From Lycium barbarum (Eukaryota; Streptophyta; Magnoliopsida; Solanales; Solanaceae), in the NCBI RefSeq assembly GCF_019175385.1, contig NC_083347.1:121900124-121964123 (forward strand): a stretch of 64,000 bases of DNA. Reading direction: 5' to 3'. Shown here one piece after another: positions 30,098 through 39,169 of the stretch; the stretch's first letter is position 1, and every line of letters starts with the position of its first letter. A model generated the notes under the pieces. The model searched no databases. It worked only from the letters and a program-made list of their open reading frames with translations, and was not told where the DNA came from. The position numbers and the translations under genes are program-made.

Positions 30098-30102
30098 CTA
30101 AC

Positions 30103-30376
30103 TCACCTCAAAAGCTAGCTCAAAGAGATGAGGATTGCCCAAGCAATATAAGGAGTCCAAGGTTCTTATCCCAATCCGATGTGGAATTCCATTCCTGTCA
30201 TCAATGTGAAACCAATAGTTTTTTTCCTTAAATCTTGTATCTGTATGAAGAAATTCACCAAATATCTATACATATTTTACTATGAGCTCAATTATTATTA
30301 TAGTATCTATTTATTTGAGTTTGTCATAGAAACTCATATATTTTAAATTCTGAATCCGTCTCTCCAGTTAATCATT
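30103..30376. other. older dispersed repeat interrupted by the solo LTR
   Basis: The sequence after the LTR (ACTCACCTCAAAAGCTAGCT, GAGGATTGCCCAAG, CAATCCGATGTGG) is a dispersed plant repeat motif. Its left half appears to be the sequence just before 27,748. No gene. Confidence 0.45.
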
Positions 30377-30600
30377 TCTTTTGTACGTATGGCAGCATAA
30401 TATACCACAAAGGGGAAAAAGAGGGAAATCTCTAAAGATTTTGACCATGATTCCATGAAAAAATAAAGTCGTGGGAATCTATAGCTGTTGAATAGTCTTA
30501 ATGGCATTTATTAGGATATGCTTACCTGTTATCATACGATGTCCGATTTAGGAGCCAATATTTCTATTGCTAGGCATTCTCCTTAATTGTTAAAGAAAGC
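30377..30600 (+). repeat. conserved block of MIR399 unit 4
   Basis: Third copy of the block at 12,265 and 16,170. The small ORF beginning at ATG 30,501 (MAFIRICLPVI) closes early at TAG, so it is not maintained here. Confidence 0.6.
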
Positions 30601-30704
30601 GACGCCCATGGACAATGTACAATTTCAAATTGAGCAATTTTATCCTCTGTTAATTTTTGGTCGAACATTGCTCACAATTCATGCGGTTAGGAAAAATCTA
30701 ATTT

Positions 30705-30944
30705 TGTTAAGGAGTTAGATGATGTAGCAGTTGGTTAGAGTATATTAGAAATAGTTAGAGGTAGTTATAACTAATTGTACAACTAAGCAAGTAATTGTAC
30801 AGCTAAGCATAGGATAGAGTAGACTGGTCAATGGTCTATATATATTGTAATCTTGTACAGAAAGCACGGTGGTGAATATAGAAAATATTTTCCCAATTCT
30901 TCTCTCTAACATCTCTCTAAGATTCACCATTGTTGGTGTTTACA
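30705..30944 (+). mobile_element. 240-bp solo LTR or TRIM inserted in MIR399 unit 4
   Basis: It starts TGTTAAGGAG and ends GGTGTTTACA and is flanked by a perfect 5-bp duplication AATTT (30,700-30,704 and 30,945-30,949). The homologous sites in units 2 and 3 lack it. A TATATATATT segment near 30,840 resembles an LTR promoter. It is a small LTR of Copia or TRIM type. Confidence 0.85.
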
Positions 30945-31471
30945 AATTTCTGCCCTTGACCCCTAAAGGAAAGCCAATCTGAAGGTAATTTTAAACCATA
31001 GTTAGAGGTTGAGGGTTAAATTTGTATAAAATTTTCTCTAAAAATTTAGACTCGTGGAATCCACCCGTTGTACGTTGGATCCCCGTAAAAGGCAATGACA
31101 AGTACAAGATAATTTGATAATGGCAAAGTTATGAATCGACCAAAAGTGTAATGGAGCAAAATCTAACAATTTTATATGGTGCAAGGGGCAAATTTGGACC
31201 TTTCACCAAAAGCTAGACCGGGGTAGATCTAGGTGCTACAAGGGGTTCATCCGACCTCTCTTCTTCGAAAAGCTACAGTACAAAGTGAAAATTATTTATT
31301 TGGTATATACATATAGTAAACGTTGAATCCCCTTGACTTTTTTATATGCTTACATCTTTATAAATCAAGAAAACGAGACGATATACGATATTATATGTTC
31401 TACAGACTAGTGAAGGAATTGGGACCAATTGGCCTCTCATGCATGGGAATATAACGACCCTTTAATAAAGA

Positions 31472-31479
31472 GAATATCC
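31472..31479 (+). promoter_or_regulatory. P1BS element of MIR399 unit 4
   Basis: GAATATCC matches GNATATNC and ends 27 bp before the TATA box TATAAATA (31,507-31,514). Its second base differs from the other units, but the fixed bases of the consensus are kept. Confidence 0.75.
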
Positions 31480-31580
31480 AAATGAATTATACCAATATCA
31501 AGTGACTATAAATAATGGTGGTGACCAAAATGTGAAGTATGTCAAGGAAATTTCAAGAATTAAAGATTAATTGGAGCAAA

Positions 31581-31670
31581 AGAATTGCAGGCTGTTCTCC
31601 TTTAGCAAGAACAACTATGCTTTTGCATAAAATTTTTCTTGCCAAGGGAGAATTGCCCTGCGTTTCTTCA
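31581..31670 (+). ncRNA. MIR399: microRNA399 precursor hairpin, unit 4
   Basis: The mature sequence at 31,640-31,660 is identical to units 1, 2 and 3b. The star strand at about 31,590-31,610 reads GGCTGTTCTCC..., with one G replacing A, which still allows G:U pairing. The loop contains CTATGCTTTTGCATAA. The 3' tail GCGTTTCTTCAGTT matches unit 1 better than units 2-3, as does the downstream flank. No UGT gene follows this unit. Confidence 0.9.
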
Positions 31671-31699
31671 GTTCAAGATATTGTTGAACAAATCAACAA

Positions 31700-32912
31700 A
31701 AGTCTACTTAATTGTTGAACCATATATGTTCAAAATCCATTTATATCTGGTAAAGGGTTTTCCTTTGTCCTCCTCATTTTTTAATCTTAAAGTTTTTCAC
31801 AATAGTGGTGTTAGAAGACATAGTTTTAAGAAATAAAAGTGTACTTCTCTTTTAATAAATTAAAGTTTTTCGTAAGATGGGCATGCACTAAAACATGATA
31901 TTTGAGCAGGTAGAGATCCTTGGTTAGAATTTCACCATCACTAATATAAAAATAAAAAAATAACAATCACCTGCTTGGCCTAAAAGAAGTCAGACCCACA
32001 CATAGGGCGTGTTGAAACATATATTAAGAAAATAAAATTGTGTGCTCTCACAATTTATACATTTTGATAAGTTGAGCACAAAATTTGCACCACTTTTTTT
32101 ATTATTATTTGAATTGCCTCCATTGATCATTGAAATTCAAAAACATACAACTTGAATTTGACATCCCAAACTTGTTATATGATCATTGAGAAGAGACTAG
32201 ATTAGAAGATAACCTTCTGTAGCTAACACCAAAAAATTAGCCAAAGATAGCCTAGGTACAACCGTCATTTGGCTAGTGGAAATATACAATATGAGATGGC
32301 TTTTCTGGTTTGGATCTGAAGCTAGAGGTTCCGCGAGTATCTATATTTGCACAACCTAAGTAGGGCAAGTTACACCATAGTCCAACAAAATAATTACATT
32401 TGTTAGCTAAATATATTTTTTTTAAAAGTATGTATAAAATATGTATATTACACATTATACAAAATTATATATTTGCTGACGATTATTTTGATGGGCGGCT
32501 ATAGTTATATCAGTTTCTCTTTATTAATTGAGACAAAAGTTAAGCATCAAGTCGGAGAAAAATCTTGGAATTAAAGGTAGAAAGAAGAGGCAATGATTGG
32601 GGCACAACCGTCAAAGTACATATTATGAAAAAATTGCATTATTTGTCTTACAAATGGGTTGGTCTTTAACTTTTGCCCCGCAAAAATATATACTTATGCC
32701 CCGCAAAAAATATTAATTTTGAAGGACAAAATTAAAGACCGGCACAAAACAGGGACAAAAGTGCAAATGACCCACATATTGTTCATTTTGGTCCAACCTC
32801 AAGACCTTGGGCCTCACGGTTTTGTCTTTTTGGGCTTTACAAGCCCAATAACACCTCCACGGTTGAATTTAGAAGGGCAAATAACCTATATATACCGCTC
32901 ACACATCTAGTT
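31700..32912. other. downstream flank of unit 4 and spacer
   Basis: 31,700-32,040 matches the flank of unit 1. A short inverted-repeat element of about 140 bp seems to lie at 32,633-32,771 (GGTTGGTCTTTAACTTTTGC against AAAATTAAAGACCGGCAC). No gene recognised. Confidence 0.45.
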
Positions 32913-33530
32913 GGGCAATTCGCAGAATCGTCCTTCTTTTGGGGTGGTCTTTAAATTTTGCCCCTCATATTTGAAATCTTTAAATTTTGCTCTTCGGCTA
33001 AAACCCATGGGTTCCAGGTTCGAACCCACACACAGTTAAAATTTAAAAAAAAAAATCGCAAGACAGAGTTTAAATTTCGGTATGCCCCCACCGGCATACA
33101 CTTGTGAAGGAATTATCAAAGTTATGCCGGACCCGACATACTTATGCCTTATGGGCAGACTTGGCATAAGTATGCCGGGTCCGGCATAACTTTGATAATT
33201 CCTTCACAAGTTTATGTCGGGTCCGGCATAAAAGTTTGTCCATTAAAAGTATGCCCCACCGGCATAAACTTTGGTAATTCCTTAACAAGAGTATGCCGGA
33301 TCCGGCATACACGCGACCTAAACCTTGCCTTGCAATTTTTTTTTAATTTATGCTTGAGCGGGGGTTCGAACTCAGAACCTCATAATTTCTGCGTGAACGC
33401 TCAAAGTTGCAATGCGAAGGGCAAAAATTAAAGACCAGCAATATGAGGGGCATAATTTAAAGACCACAAATATGAGGGGCAAAATTTAAAGACCACCCCA
33501 AAAGAAGGGCAATCCGCGCAAAAAAAAATG
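32913..33530. mobile_element. MULE-like fold-back element (618 bp)
   Basis: Long inverted ends, CCTTCTTTTGGGGTGGTCTT on the left and its complement AAGACCACCCCAAAAGAAGG on the right, are flanked by a 9-bp duplication CATCTAGTT (32,904-32,912 and 33,531-33,539). A 9-bp duplication is typical of Mutator-like elements. The interior has nested palindromes built on GCCGGACCCGACATA/TATGCCGGGTCCGGCATA. It has no coding capacity. Confidence 0.8.
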
Positions 33531-33539
33531 CATCTAGTT

Positions 33540-34483
33540 TGCAGCCAATCTAGCCCACTGTATCATTCTAGCCCGCTATTGTATCATCGTTGTATAGATA
33601 ATATATACACACACATTAATATACCTTGTATATATATTGTATATGCATTGTATAAACACATGAAACCAACTCAAATTATAGTGTATACAAAGTACAAATA
33701 CATATTTACATTAATATACTTTGTATAAACACATAAAACCAACTCAAATTTTGGTATATGTGTACTGTATGAGTTCGCGTTGGCAACAAATTCATAAGTT
33801 GAATGATCGAGTGAAAGAGATTACAGGAGTTAAATTTACCAAAAACAAAAAAACATCTAAACAATATAGAAGCCACTAGACAACAAAATTAGAAATAACC
33901 AAACAAAAACCCCAAATGCTCCGACAACGAACCACTTCCATAAGTGCAAATCTGATGCAAATCATTTTTTTTTTCCTACATATATTCGATTGCTTACATT
34001 GAAGGGATTCATTTTTGGAGAAGTGACAACAGCCCAAATCCTAAACTTAAACTAAATCTCCGCTCACAACCCAGTTACTTAATGCAAACTAGATAAGCGA
34101 AGGGTTAATTTGGATAACAAGGGGATTTTTGGGTTAATTTTAGTAAACTAGATCACTTATCTGTATTGAACCATAATTAATCCAATTCAAAACTCATCCT
34201 TATATGATTCCTAACTTTTTTCGGATATTTTGATGTAGGATTTGCCTAAATAAATTTCAAAAGAAAATCACTTTTCGGGTCCAACCGCCAACAATTAATG
34301 GATGTTGAAGAGAAAATATAGCTCTATGGATTATTCCTTTTCCATTTCTTTTTAGGTGTAATTTAAAGAGAAGAATAAAAAATAAAAAATAAAAAAAGTG
34401 GAAAAATGGTAAAGGTCTATGAAAAGCTTAAAAGTGAATAAGAAATCTCTATAAATGGTCAAACTTAAACAAGAATTATCCTA
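33540..34483. other. AT-rich spacer
   Basis: It contains a short duplicated TATACACA/AACACATGAAACCAACTCAA motif (33,600-33,750). No gene recognised. Confidence 0.5.
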
Positions 34484-34743
34484 TTATTCTCTCCGGATAA
34501 AAAAAAGTGTCCACTTAGCTTTTTTTCTTGGGTAAAAAAAAGTGTCCACTTATTAAATCAAGAAACAATTAACCTTATTTTTTCAGATTTGCCCCTATTG
34601 AGTATTATATGATCAAATCCCAATGCCTATTTAATTAGGGATAGTTTAGTCAATTTATATATTTTTTTTCTTGAAGTGAGTAGTTTCTTAAGGGGTGTGC
34701 AAATGGCTAAGTCGACTCTTTTTTTTTATCTGGAGGAAGTATA
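34484..34743. mobile_element. Stowaway-like MITE
   Basis: Inverted ends CTCTCCGGATAAAAAAAAGT and TTTTTATCTGGAGGAAGTAT lie beside TA. The length is about 260 bp. Short frames inside are spurious. Confidence 0.65.
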
Positions 34744-34838
34744 TGCCGGTCCTTTTTTTCTTAACGTAATATATCAAAATCAAAGTTCGTACAACTTGCA
34801 TATACCATTTACGTGGAAAATCGATCATGCCCCAAAAC

Positions 34839-35577
34839 TAGGAGTGCGCGTTCGGTTCTTCAATTCGGTTTTATCAAACTTTGGTTAGGCTATTTCAGTT
34901 TCGGTGTTTTGAAGGTAGACACCAAACCCCAAACCGAACTAGTTCGGTTCGGTTCTTTCGGTTTCGATTTTTTGAAGTTCAGTTTGGTTCGGTTTCGGTT
35001 TTTTCAATTTAGTTTTTTTGATATGATATTAGAAACAATTCCATTTTCACTAATTCATATTCTCAAAAGCAATAAAACATAAAACTGATAAATTGAAATC
35101 AAAATCAAATAAACAGGATAAACAAGAATAGAAAACCATAACCATGATATAGGATTACAAGGTGTTATATACATACAGTAAGAATTACTAAGAAAACACA
35201 TAAAGGAACTAAGAATAACTAAGAAAACACATAAAGGACATACATTAATCCTAAAGACACATCCTAGTCACTTTTCTTTGTTAGGGATATTTGATTTTCT
35301 CAACTGAAGTGGAAAATTAGGGATACAAAAGCAAAAGAGGGCTTGTTACAATTGGATTTTTTTGGGCTTAAACTTAATGGGCCTGGACTATTTTAATTTT
35401 TTTGGGTAATGTATTAAATTTCGGTGGGCGTTCAGTTCTTCAGTTCGGCTATTTCGGTTTCGGTTTTTTGAAGGTGGACACCGAACACCGAACCAAACTA
35501 GTTCGGTACGGTTCTTTCGATTTTTGAAGTTTGATTCGGTTCGGTTTTTTCGTTTTCGGTATTTATGCCCAGCCCTA
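34839..35577. mobile_element. hAT-like non-autonomous element (739 bp)
   Basis: A perfect 8-bp duplication CCCAAAAC (34,831-34,838 and 35,578-35,585) flanks the ends TAGGAGTGCGCG and GCCCAGCCCTA. The interior is full of GGTTCGGTTTCGG-type repeats and appears partly duplicated in its two arms. It resembles the element at 5326-6024 in structure. Confidence 0.8.
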
Positions 35578-35585
35578 CCCAAAAC

Positions 35586-36146
35586 TGCTCGAAGAGCAAC
35601 AAATCAATGTGGCAAATTATGTAAGTTACCCATAATGGTACTTCCAATAAAGATAGGCTAGCTTAATACTTTTTTTTTCAATTTATATGATATATATTTT
35701 CTTTTTAATATAATTCGAAAATAAAGATACATTTTTGTCAAATGACATGCTTATGTCAACTAAGATTCCAATGAGTGTAACTTTTAATTATAAAAACTAG
35801 CGAACAATAGAACAAATAACAAGTCTTATGTCAAAGTGAACTCACACTTGATTACAAAAGTCAAAAGGACTTCAAACTAGTTGTCTAAGTTAGGGCATGT
35901 TACCTCATTTATTATAATATAATGAAGTCAGAAATTTCTCTAATGATATTTAAGATTTAATATATGAAGTATAATTTTCTAAATATATGGTATAATTTTG
36001 GGAATATTTAACTTGACCATCCTTCGGTCGATGTGGCTCAACCGTGTGCTTATAAGTAGCTTATACTTGCATACTTCAAGAAAATTAAACAAAAGATTTT
36101 ATTTTACCTTTGTTGCAACAAGTGAGCTATTGTATAATATTGTATG
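35586..36146. other. AT-rich spacer before the diverged hairpin
   Basis: No gene recognised. GAATATTT (36,002-36,009) is one base short of a P1BS site, and CTTATAAG (36,049-36,056) is a weak TATA-like box before the hairpin at 36,147. Confidence 0.4.
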
Positions 36147-36252
36147 GGTGAGTTACGGGGCAAATCTTCTTTGGCAATTAATGACCTAAATTTCACCAAA
36201 TAATAGTGAAGTGTGGCTATTTGCCAAAGAAGATTAGCCCAGTAATGCATCC
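36147..36252 (+). ncRNA. diverged miR399-like hairpin
   Basis: The 5' arm GGGCAAATCTTCTTTGGCAA (36,158-36,177) pairs with TTGCCAAAGAAGATTAGCCC on the 3' arm with a single mismatch, and the stem extends outward through GTTAC/GTAAT. The 3'-arm candidate mature strand (36,222-36,242) begins TGCCAAAG and ends AGCCCAG. It differs from canonical miR399 at a few positions, notably A for G at position 9. The arm order agrees with MIR399. The surrounding sequence is unlike the six clustered units, so it is either a separate MIR399 lineage or a small inverted repeat that resembles one. Confidence 0.55.
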
Positions 36253-36589
36253 ACACAGAGTTTAAAGTCTCTCTTCACCAATTGATTTGATTTGATGAAC
36301 ATTTCTAATATTATGAAACCTTTTTATAGCAAAGAAAAAAGAGTTAGTATTATTTCATTGGAGTATATTTCAATGCATATGCTGTATGTATATGTCTTAA
36401 GGAATCATGCATTTGAAGTGTAACATCTTAGCACATTCTTTCACACTTCATGTTGCATAGCCACAAACTTGAGATGCTTCATTTTCAACTATTTTCATGT
36501 CTCAATTTAGTTCCTTCTTGTCTCTTGGAATAGTAAAGAGGCAGGAAATTTGGAGGGAAAAAAAACAAATACAACCTAGACAGGTTAAT

Positions 36590-37063
36590 GGGAAAATGCC
36601 TAAAATACATCCTAACGTTTGGCCGGATTATTTATAACACACTCAACCTTTACGGGTGACCTATTACCCCACTGGATTTATTTTTAAAGCATTTCTTTGG
36701 CATTAATCTGAAAATTTTGAACCAAATTTCCAACGCGGCATAAATCAAGACTCGATTGTGAAAGAATATAGTGATTCACAAGATCAAATTCAAAGAGAAT
36801 CAACTCTATCTTTCTCCATTAAAAAAATTAAGAGTGTAGGAGAAAATTCTAATTTTTTGTTTTATTCGAAGAGTGAAATGACCTGAAAATGACCGGACTC
36901 CTTTGCTTTTTGGCCTTTTGTTCAGCACGTGTTTGAATTATTTTTCAACTCACTCGATAAATGTCAAAAAAAATTCTTAAAATATATGCAGGGGGTAATA
37001 GGTCACCCGTAAAGGTTGAGTGTGTTATAAATAATCCGACCAAACGTTAGGGTGTATTTTAGG
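36590..37063. mobile_element. fold-back MITE with inverted arms of about 75 bp
   Basis: The left arm (CCTAAAATACATCCTAACGT ... ACCTTTACGGGTGACCTATT) is nearly complementary to the right arm (AATAGGTCACCCGTAAAGGT ... AGGGTGTATTTTAGG). The centre is about 320 bp and non-coding. No clear target duplication was found. The structure suggests a Mutator-like fold-back. Confidence 0.75.
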
Positions 37064-37529
37064 TTGGTTGTGTGGGCTTTATTAATAAAATCCATACATA
37101 TTTTGTTGGGACGGGTTTTTAAAAAACAAAAATTCTATACTACGCGATAGGTACTTCTGGGTTTTGTAGGGTCGAATCTTCATTAGATTAAAAATAGGTT
37201 AAAATGTGGGAATTGTTGGTGTGACAATTTAAAATAACAACAGATAAAAATATCTCCATCGAAAGGTTATATTTTTAGCCATCGTTACTTTTCTGTTATA
37301 ATGGTGAGAGTACTGTGATTTTTGGGTGACCAAACACGTTATATGACTTTGGTGAAAAGTAATTAAGTGACCATTTTATGAAATTAATTTACCCCTTAAA
37401 ACATATTCTTCTTGGTTTTTACTTTCCAATTTATCTGACTCACTTTCAATATACAACTTCGTAGAAAAGAGACAAAATATCATTGGAGAAGTTATTCCTT
37501 GACTTTCTAATTAAAGTGAGTATTGGAGT
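37064..37529. other. spacer and left edge of unit 5
   Basis: No gene. From about 37,430 the sequence resembles 12,120-12,260 of unit 2 (TTCCAATT..., ATATCATTGGAGA), marking the start of the duplicated unit. Confidence 0.5.
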
Positions 37530-37800
37530 AGTTGATCAGAATTTACGTCAACATTAACAAATCATGGTGACACTTATGAGAAAGCAACAAAAAGCCTATG
37601 TCCAATGAATTCTTTTGTACGTATAGCAGCATAATATCAACAAAAGGCGAAAAGAGTAAGATCTCTAAAGCTTTTGAACATGATTCCATGAAAAAGAAAT
37701 TAAGTCATGGGAATCTCTAGCTGTTGAATAATCTTAATGGCATGTATTGGCATATGCTTTCTTGTTATCATAGGATATCCTATTTAGGTGCCAAGAACTC
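37530..37800 (+). repeat. conserved block of MIR399 unit 5
   Basis: Fourth copy of the block at 12,265. The small ORF from ATG 37,736 (MACIGICFLVIIGY) closes at TAG soon after, as in unit 4. Confidence 0.6.
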
Positions 37801-38526
37801 GAGCTCTCCATCTCCTAGAGATTGGATTTAGACTTAGGGGTGTCAAATTGACTCGAATTTAACCGATAAAAGTATGATTCGTTCAACCCGTGTAGAAGCG
37901 AGTTGGTACGTATAGCATATGTTCATTGAGACTAGTTTGGGATCAATAACCCAAATTTGTCCATATAAAGCTTGAGCAAATTTAATATGGGTAGCATTGG
38001 TAGTCCAAATTAACTTATAAGAAAACAAACAAAAATAGGTTGAATGAAGTAATAGACATTTATATTTAAACTGATTTGTCATCTCGGCCCCTTAACTCCG
38101 CGAGATTTCATCCAAGTATGTTAACCTAAGCTCACCAGTTGGATCGGGTTGTCCCATGTCCGGCCCTGTAAAATTGGGTCGAAACGGGCTGGTGGGCTGA
38201 GTCGGCAGACCTGACGCGGGGGTTGTGTTGACCAAGGTCATAGGCCCGATAGACTGGCTCAGGTAGTAGCTCGAGTATCAGCACACAGGGGTCACCGGCC
38301 CAGTTAAGTAAAAAAAAAAAAGGTTTTAATTTATCCATTTTCTAGCTGTTGGCCAATTGTCATATCTCCAATTTATTCAAAATCCAGTAAGTTATCTTTT
38401 CTAAAATTCAGAATTCATAAACACAAAATTTGGAATTCGCCTTTTAGTCTCTGCATATATATAACATTTGAAGTGATCCATATACATCATTAGCGCGAGA
38501 GGGGAACAAAATCTGGTCCAATAAAG
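37801..38526. other. insertion-rich spacer within unit 5
   Basis: This segment has no counterpart in units 2-4 and separates the conserved block from the hairpin. A repeat-like stretch (38,130-38,300) with GGGTCGAAACGGGCTGG motifs is probably a degraded transposon. No gene. Confidence 0.45.
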
Positions 38527-38765
38527 AAGATCATGCCTCCACACAAGCTAGAACCTTTTTAGGTTCCGAAATATCAAGTCTCACCCTCAAATTTGCCAAA
38601 GATTGAACATTTGTAGCCAACTAACACTCCTAACTTGTAGCAAAGCTAAGCTACCCATACTCACCGCCTTTCGACAGAAGGCATCTGCCACTACATTGGC
38701 CGTGCCCGCATGATAAAGAATAGTCATGTCGTAATCCTTGTGAAATTCTAACGATATTAGTTTGA
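38527..38765 (-). pseudogene. Ty3/Gypsy polyprotein fragment
   Basis: Read on the minus strand, the sequence encodes DYDMTILYHAGTANVVADAF followed by RKAVSMGSLALLQVRS. This is the end of Gypsy RNase H and the linker to integrase, where intact elements have a VADALSRK-type motif. A frameshift and stops follow. It is a small remnant stranded inside MIR399 unit 5. Confidence 0.8.
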
Positions 38766-38960
38766 AAGAACATGCTTCTTCTTCAGCATCTTTTCAATGA
38801 ATAGAGAGAATAAATCAAGAAATTAAATTAGATAATAATGATGTCATGATGGAGTTACATGATCTATTGGCCTTTCATGCATGGGAATTAATGTAAAGAC
38901 CCTTTTAACAAAGAGAATAGCCACAACATCACATGCCTAGTTTCTTTTTTTTCTGCTTCA

Positions 38961-38968
38961 GCATATGC
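38961..38968 (+). promoter_or_regulatory. P1BS element of MIR399 unit 5
   Basis: GCATATGC matches GNATATNC and ends 27 bp before TATAAATT (38,996-39,003), the same spacing as in units 1, 3 and 4. Confidence 0.75.
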
Positions 38969-39061
38969 TAATCGATTATGCGAATATCAAGTGACTATAA
39001 ATTGTGGTGAACAAAATAAATCTGAAGTATCTCGATATAAGAATTGAAGATTAATTGGAGA

Positions 39062-39166
39062 GGCAAGAACCGCAGGGTATTTTCCTTTAGCAAGATTGAT
39101 ATATGCTTAATTATGCATGAATTAATTCTTTCTTGCCAAAGGAGAATTGCCCTACGTTTCTTCATT
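39062..39166 (+). ncRNA. MIR399: microRNA399 precursor hairpin, unit 5
   Basis: The mature sequence at 39,134-39,154 starts TGCCAAAGGAGAATTG and ends CCCTA. It has the canonical A at position 7, unlike units 1-4, and A instead of G at the 3' end. The star strand is at about 39,075-39,095 (GGGTATTTTCC...). The loop is longer (TATATGCTTAATTATGCATGAATTAA). Its promoter keeps P1BS and TATA. This copy may be closest to the ancestral miR399 sequence. Confidence 0.9.
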
Positions 39167-39169
39167 TCC

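Noticed and set aside
33000..33040. B-box-like GGTTCGAACCC suggesting a tRNA or SINE
   Set aside because: It lies within the inverted arms of the fold-back element, with a mirrored copy near 33,362, and lacks an A box.
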